The position numbers were made by a program, and so were the translations under genes. 63,435 bases of DNA, taken from the NCBI GenBank assembly GCA_965653335.1, contig CBFGZU010000002.1, positions 1 through 63,435 of the forward strand, read 5' to 3'. The stretch comes from Pseudolysinimonas_A sp965653335 (GTDB taxonomy: Bacteria; Actinomycetota; Actinomycetes; Actinomycetales; Microbacteriaceae). Each line of letters starts with the position of its first letter. Within the stretch, counting starts at the first letter, position 1. This document shows positions 43,126 to 52,679 of the stretch, one piece after another. Under the pieces are notes generated by a model. That model was given only the letters and a program-made list of their open reading frames with translations, was not told where the DNA came from and did not search any database.

Positions 43126-43185
43126 GCTATTTGCCCAACTTCGTGCCTTCGCGGAGCGAAATAGGCACGAAGTTGGGCAAATAGC
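43126..43185. repeat. Palindromic repeat, ATTTGCCCAA family, copy 2
   Basis: Left arm 43126-43147 and right arm 43164-43185 are perfectly complementary over 22 bases (cores TATTTGCCCAACTTCGTGCC and its complement). The loop itself contains TTCGC-GGA-GCGAA, so the whole element folds as one long hairpin. It lies between convergent ridA-like and acs genes, ending two bases before the acs stop. Confidence 0.92.
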
Positions 43186-43186
43186 G

Positions 43187-45157
<1,971 letters not shown>

Positions 45158-45303
45158 GACTGTCGATCCTACCGAGCGCACCCCGGTCGCCATCACTGCT
45201 CGAACCACGTGATGAGGCCGGTTTTCCGGGACCGTGAGGTGCCCCCGGAAAGGGGGCGGCCGACCCCTTGCGCGCTCATAGGGAGTTGTGATCGATCTCG
45301 CCA

Positions 45304-45331
45304 TTGCGGTGTCCTCCATTTGGAGTACACT
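45304..45331 (+). promoter_or_regulatory. Candidate promoter of the 6C RNA
   Basis: TTGCGG (45304-45309) and TACACT (45326-45331) with a 16-base spacer lie at the right distance for a transcript starting near 45338. Confidence 0.6.
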
Positions 45332-45337
45332 CAGGAC

Positions 45338-45438
45338 CATCCGAGCGCAATCTCGGCTTGCGACGTGCACGATTCCCCCCAATCGACGTCGCTGCGGCGG
45401 CGCCCGTTCCCCCCAATGGGCGCCGCCCCTCTCCTTTT
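45338..45438 (+). ncRNA. 6C small RNA
   Basis: Two hairpins each expose a loop of six cytosines. The first is CGATT-CCCCCC-AATCG near 45370-45385. The second is GGCGGCGCCCGTT (45396-45408) paired with AATGGGCGCCGCC (45415-45427) around CCCCCC, followed by CCTCTCCTTTT as an intrinsic terminator. This matches the actinobacterial 6C RNA family, and in mycobacteria the 6C gene also lies next to tad-locus genes. C-rich loops are known to pair with G-rich leaders of target mRNAs. Ends are estimated. Confidence 0.85.
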
Positions 45439-45633
45439 AATACGGTTGTTTCCATCCCGGGGTGCTCTGCGGGAGCGCGGCCAGATCCCGTCGGAGCGGT
45501 GGCGGGCGGCCCTTCGCCACTCGGGGTACGCGTGTACCCCGCGCGTGTCCTCCCCCGCGATGCTCGAGGCCCGTTTCTCACGTTCGCGCGCCCCGAATTG
45601 GGGGTACGTCGTCGAGCGGCGAATGATCGGGGG

Positions 45634-46596
45634 ATGACCGCCTTCGTCGCCCGTGGCAGCGGGGTCGCGAGGGGCGTAGCACCGGGGGTATTCGGCGCCC
45701 TCGCCGCCGTCGTCGCCGAGCGCGGGGTGACCGACGTGTTCCTCAATGGCGACGGCACGGTGTGGGCCGATCGGGGTTCGGGGGCCGCGATTGTCGAGGG
45801 TCTGCGGGTGACGGCCCCCGCGGCTCGAAGTCTCGCCGTGCGTCTCGTCGCTCTCGGCGGGCGGCACCTCGACGAGGCAGCGCCCGCCGTCGATGTGCGG
45901 CTGGGCGACGGCGTTCGGGTGCACGCCGTCCTCCCGCCGGTCTCGGGGGGTGCGGCACTCGTGTCGGTGCGGCTCCCCGCGGAGCAACGCCCCTCCCTCG
46001 ACGACCTCGACGCGGCGCGGTTCTTCGCCGACGTGCCGGTGGCGCGCATCCGCGAACTCGTCGCGCGTCGCGCCAACCTTCTCGTGACCGGGGCGGGTGG
46101 CAGCGGCAAGACGACGTTCCTCGCCGCCCTGCTCGCGATCGCGCCGCCGCACGAACGCATCGTCGTGCTCGAAGACGTCGCCGAGCTGCGCATCGCGCAT
46201 CCTCATGTCGTCTCGCTCGAGGCTCGGCAGCCCAACCTCGAAGGCGCGGGCGGCTTCGGCCTCGACCGGCTCGTGCGCGAAGCCTTGCGCATGCGCCCCG
46301 ACCGGCTCGTCGTGGGTGAATGTCGCGGGCCCGAGCTGCGCGAACTGCTCGCCGCTCTCAACACCGGTCACGACGGCGGTGCCGGCACGTTGCACGCCAA
46401 CTCGCTCGCCGACGTCCCGGCCCGGCTCGAAGCGCTCGGAGCGCTCGCCGGTCTCTCACCCGACGCGGTCGGGCGACAAGCGGTAAGCGCCTTCGACGTC
46501 GTGCTGCATGTCACGCGCGGGGCGGAGGGACGTCGGCTCGCAGCGCTCGGCCGCCTGGGGCTCGACCGGCACGGGCGACTGGAGGTGCGGATGTGA
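45634..46596 (+). CDS. TadA/CpaF-type pilus secretion ATPase
   Basis: A 320-aa hexameric ATPase that powers assembly of Flp/Tad pili. Walker A is GAGGSGKTTFLAALL near residue 155, the Asp box is VLEDVAELRI, Walker B is MRPDRLVVGECRGPEL, and the His box is GTLHANSL. It is shorter at the N-terminus than typical CpaF (about 380-450 aa). ATG 45634 follows ATCGGGGG. The stop overlaps the start of the TadBC gene. Confidence 0.92.
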   Translation: MTAFVARGSGVARGVAPGVFGALAAVVAERGVTDVFLNGDGTVWADRGSGAAIVEGLRVTAPAARSLAVRLVALGGRHLDEAAPAVDVRLGDGVRVHAVLPPVSGGAALVSVRLPAEQRPSLDDLDAARFFADVPVARIRELVARRANLLVTGAGGSGKTTFLAALLAIAPPHERIVVLEDVAELRIAHPHVVSLEARQPNLEGAGGFGLDRLVREALRMRPDRLVVGECRGPELRELLAALNTGHDGGAGTLHANSLADVPARLEALGALAGLSPDAVGRQAVSAFDVVLHVTRGAEGRRLAALGRLGLDRHGRLEVRM

Positions 46597-47474
46597 CGGC
46601 ACCGGGGCCTGCCGCTTCGGTGCTGCGACTCGCTGTGCTGCTCGAGGCGGGACTGCCGCCGCTCTCCGCGTGGCGACATCTCGGCGAGACCGACCCCGTC
46701 GTCGCCCGGGTCGCCGAGGCGGATGGGGCCGACCGGTTGCCCGGCGCCATCCGCGACGCGACCAGCGATGCCGCGGCGGCATCCGATTGGGCGTGCGTCG
46801 CGGCCGCGTGGCGAGTTGCGACCGACGCCGGGGCTCCGCTCGCGGCGACCCTCGCCCGTCTCGGCGAGGTGCTCGTCGCCACCGACGATGCCCGCCGCGA
46901 GGTCGCGATCGCGCTCGCCGGGCCGCTCGCGACAAGCCGGGTGGTGCTCGCGCTGCCGATACTCGGCCTGCTCGGCGGGGCCGTTCTCGGCGTCGACACC
47001 GTCGGCGTGCTCGTGACGACTCCACCCGGCTGGTTCTGCCTCGTCGCGGGAGGCGGGTTGCTGTTCGTCGCGCGACGGTGGATGCGGCGACTTGTCGCGC
47101 GAGCGCGTGAAGCCGATCCGACCCCCGGGCTCGCGTGCGAGCTCGTCGCCGTCGCGGTGTCGGGTGGGGTGCCGGCGGCGGTGGCGCTCGACCGGGTTGC
47201 GACGGCGTTCATCGAGGTGGGGCTGCCGGCCGACACCGCTGCGGGTCCGGCGATCGCGTTTGCGCAGGGGGCGGGGGTTCCCGTGGCCGCCCTGTTGCGG
47301 GCCGAAGCCCGGGAGGCTCGCCGCGACGCCCATGCGGCGGTGCGGATGCGTATCGCCGCGCTCGGCACCCGGCTGCTGCTGCCGCTCGGGCTGTGTGTCC
47401 TCCCCGCATTCGTTGCGCTCGGGGTCGCTCCTCTCCTTCTGGCGATGATCGGGTCGACCCTCGCGGCACTGTGA
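46593..47474 (+). CDS. Fused TadB-TadC type II secretion F-domain membrane protein
   Basis: A 293-aa inner-membrane platform protein. It holds two T2SSF-like units: the first (about 8-165) begins RLAVLLEAGLPPLSAWRHLG and ends in two membrane helices, and the second (about 175-290) begins ELVAVAVSGGVPAAVALDRV and ends in the helix LLLPLGLCVLPAFVALGVA. Actinobacterial TadB and TadC are normally separate genes, so this looks like a natural fusion with a shortened TadB N-terminus. GTG 46593 overlaps the ATPase stop. Confidence 0.82.
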   Translation: MTAPGPAASVLRLAVLLEAGLPPLSAWRHLGETDPVVARVAEADGADRLPGAIRDATSDAAAASDWACVAAAWRVATDAGAPLAATLARLGEVLVATDDARREVAIALAGPLATSRVVLALPILGLLGGAVLGVDTVGVLVTTPPGWFCLVAGGGLLFVARRWMRRLVARAREADPTPGLACELVAVAVSGGVPAAVALDRVATAFIEVGLPADTAAGPAIAFAQGAGVPVAALLRAEAREARRDAHAAVRMRIAALGTRLLLPLGLCVLPAFVALGVAPLLLAMIGSTLAAL

Positions 47475-47490
47475 TGTGCGGGTGGCTCAC

Positions 47491-47556
47491 AACCCGGGCG
47501 AGTTCGGACGACTCGGGCGTCTTCGCTCGCCCCGGTTGTCCGAACTCGCCCCGGTT
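47491..47556. repeat. Palindromic element between TadBC and the pilin gene
   Basis: Left arm 47491-47511 and right arm 47536-47556 pair over 21 bases with two mismatches (core GCGAGTTCGGAC / GTCCGAACTCGC). The rest of the 231-base gap up to 47705 holds no gene. The arm sequence differs from the other palindromes in this window, though the size and architecture are the same. Confidence 0.8.
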
Positions 47557-47705
47557 GCGCGTCGAAGCCCAGTCCTGCACAGCATCCGGCCGACAGGACT
47601 TCCCCTCCCTGCCGTGCACACGACAAGAGTGCGCGGGGTCGGCGTTGCAGACTCAGAGAGCTCGTGCCCCGACCCTCCGTTCGCGGAGAGATAAAGAGGT
47701 ACGCG

Positions 47706-47894
47706 ATGCGACAGATGTGGCAAGGGATGTGCGAGAAGCTCCGCGACGACCGGGGAGCCGCGACGGCGGAGTACGCGATCGTCATCATGGCGGCGGTCGG
47801 GTTCGCCGGGCTGCTCGTGGTGATCCTGCGTTCGGGCGAGGTGCAGGGCATCCTCACCGACCTTGTGCAGCGCGCGCTCAACTCCGCGGGATGA
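47706..47894 (+). CDS. DUF4244 Flp-type pilin subunit
   Basis: A 62-aa prepilin-like protein. A short basic leader ends at DDRG, followed by AATAEYAIVIMAAVGFAGLL, the Flp/type IV pilin pattern of Gly before the cleavage site, Glu at position +5, Tyr at +6 and a hydrophobic helix. It should be processed by a prepilin peptidase and assembled by the neighbouring ATPase and TadBC. AGAGG precedes the ATG. The stop overlaps the next start. Confidence 0.88.
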   Translation: MRQMWQGMCEKLRDDRGAATAEYAIVIMAAVGFAGLLVVILRSGEVQGILTDLVQRALNSAG

Positions 47895-48247
47895 GCGTGG
47901 GCGGGATGACGCGGATGCGCGGCGAGCGCGGCAGTGCGACGGCGGAGTTCGCGCTCGCGTTTCCGGCGGTGCTCGGGGTGGTCGCGCTTCTGCTCGGCGG
48001 CGTGCAGGTCGCCGGGTTGCAGGTGCGGGTGCAGGATGCCGCGGCCGACGCCGCGCGCGGGTTCGGGCGAGGGGACTCCGCGGCCGTGGTCGCGACGCGG
48101 CTCGAACGACAGGTTCCGGGCGCCGCGCTCAGCAACTGGGCAGATGGCGACCTGCGGTGCGTGCGGGTCGTGGCCGCGCCGACGGGACCGGCTGCGGTGC
48201 TCGGGCTGCGGGCCCGCGCCGGGGCTTGCGCGCTCGATGACTCATGA
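47891..48247 (+). CDS. TadE-like pilus assembly protein
   Basis: A 118-aa minor pilin-like protein. The N-terminal GERGSATAEFALAFPAVLGV segment shows the TadE pattern (Gly, Ala-Glu-Phe and a hydrophobic helix), followed by QVRVQDAAADAARGFGRGDS and a C-terminal domain with two Cys that may form a disulfide outside the cell. The ATG overlaps the pilin stop, and the stop overlaps the next gene. Confidence 0.88.
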   Translation: MSVGGMTRMRGERGSATAEFALAFPAVLGVVALLLGGVQVAGLQVRVQDAAADAARGFGRGDSAAVVATRLERQVPGAALSNWADGDLRCVRVVAAPTGPAAVLGLRARAGACALDDS

Positions 48248-48576
48248 GGCCCGAGCACGGCTCCGGCGGGGTTCTCGCGCTCGCCGCCCTCGCCATGCTC
48301 GCCGCGCTGGCCGTCGCCGTGGCGGGGGTGGGGGCAGCCCTCGCGCAGCGGCAGCGCGTGATCGCCGCCGCGGACGCCGGGGCGCTCGCCGCCGCCGACA
48401 CGGCTCTCGGCATCCATCCCGGCGTCCCGTGCGAGGAGGCCGCGCAGGTCGTCGACGCCCACGGAGCGACCCTCGTTGCGTGCGATATCGAGGGCGTCGT
48501 GGCGACGGTCTCAGCGTCGGCGATGATCGCCGGGGTGCTCGTCACGGCGGAGGCGCGGGCTGGTCCGCCGCGCTGA
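48244..48576 (+). CDS. Rv3654c-family TadE/TadG-like protein
   Basis: A 110-aa protein. After GSGGVLALAALAMLAALAVA (membrane helix) comes QRQRVIAAADAGALAAADTA, the segment typical of Rv3654c and TadG-like N-termini, and then two Cys (CEEAAQVVDAH and VACDIEG). It is the last gene of the tad cluster, overlapping TadE by four bases. Confidence 0.85.
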   Translation: MRPEHGSGGVLALAALAMLAALAVAVAGVGAALAQRQRVIAAADAGALAAADTALGIHPGVPCEEAAQVVDAHGATLVACDIEGVVATVSASAMIAGVLVTAEARAGPPR

Positions 48577-48657
48577 CGCCACGCTGACGGCCGACGGTCG
48601 CCGGGCGCTTCGGCGGAAAAAGTGTGTGTATGGTGTGCTCCGGATAGAAGGAGAACA

Positions 48658-51381
48658 GTGCCCGAGTCGAAGTCCGCCGGCCGCAAGCTGGTCATCGTCG
48701 AGAGCCCCGCGAAGGCGAAGACCATCGGCCAGTACCTCGGCGACGGCTATGAGGTGCTCGCCTCGGTGGGCCACATCCGTGATCTGATCGAGCCGAAGAA
48801 CCTCCCGCCGGAGCTCAAGAAGGGGTCGCTCGGCAAGTTTTCGATCGACGTCGAAAACGGCTTCGCTCCCTATTACGTCGTGAGCGATGAGAAGAAGCGC
48901 ACCGTCGCCGATCTCAAGAAGGCGCTCAAGGACGCCGACGAGCTCTACCTCGCCACGGATGAAGACCGCGAAGGCGAGGCGATCGCCTGGCACCTGCTCG
49001 AAGAGCTCAAGCCCAAGGTGCCGGTGAAGCGCATGGTGTTCCACGAGATCACGAAGGAGGCGATCGCGCGGGCGCAGGAGAACACGCGTGACATCGACAC
49101 CGCGCTCGTCGACGCGCAGGAGACCCGCCGCATCCTCGACCGCCTCTACGGCTTCGAGATCAGTCCCGTGCTGTGGCGCAAGGTCGGGCCCGGACTCTCG
49201 GCCGGTCGCGTGCAGTCCGCGGCGACGCGGCTCGTCGTCGACCGCGAGCGGGAACGGCTCGCCTTCGTCTCGGCCGTCTACTGGGATCTCACCGCCGAAC
49301 TCGGCCAGGGTTCCGAGACTTTCCAAGCCCGGCTGGCCCGGCTCGACGGGCGCCGCGTCGCGAGTGGCCGCGACTTCGACGACCGAGGCCAGCTCACCGG
49401 CGACGTCGTCGCTCTCGATGAGGCCGCCGCAGAGAAGCTGGCGACCGCGCTGCGGGCCGACACGGCATCCTTCACCGTCACCAATCTCGAGACCAAGCCC
49501 TACACGCGCCGCCCGGCCGCTCCGTTCACGACGAGCACCCTGCAGCAGGAGGCCGCGCGCAAGTTGCGGTTCTCGGCCCGCCAGACGATGAGCGTCGCCC
49601 AGGGTCTCTACGAGAACGGGCACATCACCTACATGCGCACCGACTCGCCGACGCTGTCGCAGCAGGCGACGGATGCCGCGCGCAACCAGGCGGCGCAGCT
49701 GTACGGGGCCGAGACGGTGCCCGAAAAGCCGCGCGTCTACACGGGCAAGAACAAGAACGCGCAGGAGGCTCACGAGGCGATCCGGCCGGCCGGGGATGTC
49801 TTCAAGACCCCGTCGGAGTTGCAGTCCGTGCTGCGCGGTAACGACTTCAAGCTGTACGACCTGATCTGGAAGCGCACCGTCGCGTCGCAGATGGCCGACG
49901 CGCGCGGCTCGACGGCATCCGTCACCATCGCCGGATCCACCGAGGATGCCGGCACCGCCGAGTTCACCGCATCCGGCACGGTCATCACCTTCCGCGGCTT
50001 CCTCGCCGCGTACGAGGAGAGCAAGGACGAGGCGCGCGACCCCGAGGCGAAGGAAGCCGAAGACGAGAAGCGGCTGCCGAACCTCACCGTCGGGCAGGAC
50101 CTTCCACTGCGGCAGCTCGACGCCAAGGGACACGAGACCAGCCCGCCGCCGCGCTACACCGAGGCGAGCCTCGTGAAGACGCTCGAAGAGCTGGGCATCG
50201 GGCGACCGTCGACGTACGCGAGCATCATCTCGACGATCATCGACCGCGGCTACGTCACGCCGCGCGGCACGGCTCTCGTGCCGAACTGGATCGCGTTCAG
50301 CGTCGTGCGGCTGCTCGAAGACCACTTCGCCGACCTCGTCGAGTACGACTTCACCGCTGAGATGGAAGACGACCTCGACCGCATCGCCGACGGCGAGCAG
50401 AACCGGGTCGACTGGCTCACTGGGTTCTACTTCGGCAACGAGCACCACAAGGGTTTGCGCACCGTCGTCGACAACCTCGGCGACATCGACGCGCGCGATA
50501 TCAACTCCGTGCAGCTGGCGAGCGGCATCACATTGCGCATCGGCAAGTACGGCCCGTACCTCGAGACGCCCGATCCCGAGTCGGTCGACGGCACCCCGCG
50601 CCGGGTCAACGTTCCGCCGGAGCTGGCGCCCGACGAACTCACCGCCGCGAAGGCGAAGGAGCTCATCGACGCACCCGTCGTCGGCGACCGCATCCTCGGG
50701 GTGAATCCCGAGACCGGCAAGCAGATCGCCGCGAAGGATGGCCGCTACGGGCCCTACGTGACCGAGCTCGAGCCGGAACCCGAGCCGACGCCGGAACCCG
50801 AGCCGGTCGTCGATGTCGCGACCGGCGAAGTGAAGACGCCCAAGAAGAAGCCCGCCAAGAAGACGCCGGTGGTGAAGCCGCGCACGGCATCCCTCTTCAA
50901 GTCGATGGATCCGATGACGGTCGACCTCGAGACGGCCCTCAAGCTGCTGTCGCTTCCCCGCGTGGTCGGGCAGGATCCCGAGACGGGCGTCGACATCACG
51001 ACGCAGAACGGGCGTTACGGCCCGTACCTGAAGAAGGGCACCGACTCGCGGTCGCTCGAGTCGGAGGATCTCATCTTCGACCTCACGCTCGACAAGGCCC
51101 TCGAGATTCTCGCGCAGCCGAAGTACGGCGCGGCCCGCACCTCGAGCGCACTCAAGGAATTCGACCCCGATCCCGAGTCGGGCAAGCCGATCCGCATCCG
51201 CGACGGCCGATTCGGCGCCTACGTCACCGACAGCATCACCAACGTGACGATTCCACGCGGCGAGGACATCGAGTCGATCGACTTCGAGCGCGCCGTTCAG
51301 ATGCTCGCCGACAAGCGCGCGAAGGGCCCCGCCCCGAAGCGCAAGGCACCTCCGCGCAAGACCGCCGCCAAGAAGAAGTAA
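48658..51381 (+). CDS. topA: DNA topoisomerase I
   Basis: A 907-aa type IA topoisomerase that relaxes negative supercoils. The Toprim domain starts KLVIVESPAKAKTIGQYLGD with DEDREGEA metal ligands, and active-site Tyr325 is in GHITYMRTDSPT. Four C-terminal topoisomerase repeats (GRYGPYV, GRYGPYL, GRFGAYV types) and a Lys-rich tail (KRKAPPRKTAAKKK) follow, the actinobacterial form that lacks zinc fingers. GTG 48658 has AAGGAGA upstream. Confidence 0.97.
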   Translation: MPESKSAGRKLVIVESPAKAKTIGQYLGDGYEVLASVGHIRDLIEPKNLPPELKKGSLGKFSIDVENGFAPYYVVSDEKKRTVADLKKALKDADELYLATDEDREGEAIAWHLLEELKPKVPVKRMVFHEITKEAIARAQENTRDIDTALVDAQETRRILDRLYGFEISPVLWRKVGPGLSAGRVQSAATRLVVDRERERLAFVSAVYWDLTAELGQGSETFQARLARLDGRRVASGRDFDDRGQLTGDVVALDEAAAEKLATALRADTASFTVTNLETKPYTRRPAAPFTTSTLQQEAARKLRFSARQTMSVAQGLYENGHITYMRTDSPTLSQQATDAARNQAAQLYGAETVPEKPRVYTGKNKNAQEAHEAIRPAGDVFKTPSELQSVLRGNDFKLYDLIWKRTVASQMADARGSTASVTIAGSTEDAGTAEFTASGTVITFRGFLAAYEESKDEARDPEAKEAEDEKRLPNLTVGQDLPLRQLDAKGHETSPPPRYTEASLVKTLEELGIGRPSTYASIISTIIDRGYVTPRGTALVPNWIAFSVVRLLEDHFADLVEYDFTAEMEDDLDRIADGEQNRVDWLTGFYFGNEHHKGLRTVVDNLGDIDARDINSVQLASGITLRIGKYGPYLETPDPESVDGTPRRVNVPPELAPDELTAAKAKELIDAPVVGDRILGVNPETGKQIAAKDGRYGPYVTELEPEPEPTPEPEPVVDVATGEVKTPKKKPAKKTPVVKPRTASLFKSMDPMTVDLETALKLLSLPRVVGQDPETGVDITTQNGRYGPYLKKGTDSRSLESEDLIFDLTLDKALEILAQPKYGAARTSSALKEFDPDPESGKPIRIRDGRFGAYVTDSITNVTIPRGEDIESIDFERAVQMLADKRAKGPAPKRKAPPRKTAAKKK

Positions 51382-51395
51382 CCCCGCTCTCCGCC

Positions 51396-51488
51396 GGTCG
51401 AGTAGCCCGCGAAGCGGGCGTGTCGAGACCACGTACCCGAGTAGCCCGCTGGTGTGGTTTCGACACGCGCCTCCGGCGCTACTCAACC
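51396..51488. repeat. GTCGAGTAG-type palindromic repeats, head-to-head pair (copy 2)
   Basis: One unit runs GGTCGAGTAGCCCGCGAAGC to 51430. A second, inverted unit spans 51456-51488 (opens GGTTTCGACACGC, closes GCTACTCAACC). Each unit is itself palindromic and together they form a larger inverted repeat filling the topA-holB gap. Confidence 0.85.
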
Positions 51489-51521
51489 AGCGAGGTGGGC
51501 GGCGCGCCCTACGCTGGGCGT

Positions 51522-52655
51522 ATGAGCTGGGACGACCTGACGGGGCAGGCCGAGGCGGTCGCGACGTTGCGGGCCGCCGCGGCGGGGGACGGTCTCACCC
51601 ACTCGTGGCTGCTTACGGGTCCGCCCGGGTCGGGGCGGTCGGTTCTCGCCTACGCGTTCGCCGCCGCGCTCATCGCCCGCCCGGGGCACGAGGCCGAGAC
51701 CGAGGCCCAAGTCGCGGCACGAACGCATCCCGATCTCGGGGTTCTCAGCACCGAAGGGGTCACGATCCTGCGCAAAGACGTGAAGGAGTTCGTCACCGCG
51801 AGCTACTTCTCGCCGTCGGTTGGCCGCTACCGGGTCATGGTGATCGAGGATGCCGACCGCATGGCGGAACTGTCGAGCAACGTCCTGTTGAAGGCACTCG
51901 AGGAGCCGCCGCCGCGCACCATCTGGATTCTGTGCGCGCCGAGCGACGCCGACCTGCTGCCGACGGTGCGCAGCCGGGTTCGCACGGTGCGGCTGCGGGT
52001 TCCCGAGGTGGCCGAGGTCGCGGAGCTGATCTCCCGCCGCGACGGCGTGAGCCTCCCCGAGGCGATGCGGGCGGCGCGCGAAGCGCAAAGCCACATCGGC
52101 ATGGCGCATCGGCTCGCCACGAACGCCGACGCCCGCGATCGGCGGGCACGTACCCTCGAACTCGCGCTCGGCATCCGCAGCGTGTCGGGTGCCGTGCTCG
52201 CGGCCGCCGAGCTGCTCGCGGTGGCGGGCGCCGATGCGAAAGCGATCACCGAGGAGCGGGATGCCGAGGAGCGCGCGAACGCGCTGCGATCGTTGGGCAT
52301 CGAGCCGGGCGGCACGGTGCCTCCCGGGCTGCGTGCCCAGCTCAAGAGCCTCGAAGAAGACCAGAAGCGGCGGGCGACACGGTCGTTGCGCGACGGTCTC
52401 GACCGCATCCTCGTCGACCTGCTCTCGCTCTACCGTGACATCCTGCTGCTGCAGCTCGGGGTGAGCAACGATCCGGTGAACCTCGCGATCTACTCCGACC
52501 TCGAGGCCGCCGCGCGGGCGACGACGGCTGCGGGCACCCTCGCAACCCTCGACGCGATCACCGAGGCACGCGCTCGCATCGAAGGCAACGTCGCTCCCGC
52601 TCTGGCCCTCGAAGCCATGCTGATCAGCGCGGTGCGCGCCGCCGCGGTGACTTAG
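51522..52655 (+). CDS. holB: DNA polymerase III subunit delta'
   Basis: A 377-aa clamp-loader subunit. The AAA+ fold includes THSWLLTGPPGSGRSVLAYA, VMVIEDADRMAELSSNVLLK, ALEEPPPRTIWIL and RSRVRTVRLR. The P-loop has GSGRS (Arg where ATPases have Lys), and the four-Cys zinc module expected between ALI and HPDL is replaced by ARPGHEAETEAQVAAR, so it is a non-ATPase, zinc-less form. TACGCT ends exactly seven bases before ATG 51522. It lies downstream of topA, as is usual in actinobacteria. Confidence 0.93.
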   Translation: MSWDDLTGQAEAVATLRAAAAGDGLTHSWLLTGPPGSGRSVLAYAFAAALIARPGHEAETEAQVAARTHPDLGVLSTEGVTILRKDVKEFVTASYFSPSVGRYRVMVIEDADRMAELSSNVLLKALEEPPPRTIWILCAPSDADLLPTVRSRVRTVRLRVPEVAEVAELISRRDGVSLPEAMRAAREAQSHIGMAHRLATNADARDRRARTLELALGIRSVSGAVLAAAELLAVAGADAKAITEERDAEERANALRSLGIEPGGTVPPGLRAQLKSLEEDQKRRATRSLRDGLDRILVDLLSLYRDILLLQLGVSNDPVNLAIYSDLEAAARATTAAGTLATLDAITEARARIEGNVAPALALEAMLISAVRAAAVT

Positions 52656-52679
52656 ACGCGGTGAGTTAGAAAGGTCGCT

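Larger units (their letters stand above)
45158..45633. other. Intergenic region between acs and the tad locus
   Basis: This 476-base stretch has no protein gene that I can support. It holds the acs promoter, the 6C RNA gene with its promoter, and a palindrome GGGGTAC-GCGT-GTACCCC (45523-45540) with a third GGGGTAC at 45601-45607, a possible operator for the tad genes. Confidence 0.7.

Noticed and set aside
45441..45633. Small protein gene between the 6C RNA and the tad ATPase
   Set aside because: The in-frame extension upstream of the ATPase has Arg/Pro-rich composition, no ribosome binding site, and crosses the palindrome; ATG 45634 begins the recognisable protein.
48511..51486. A minus-strand open frame of 991 codons opposite topA
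   Set aside because: Complete shadow of topoisomerase I with Arg/Leu/Val/Gly-rich composition and no motif.
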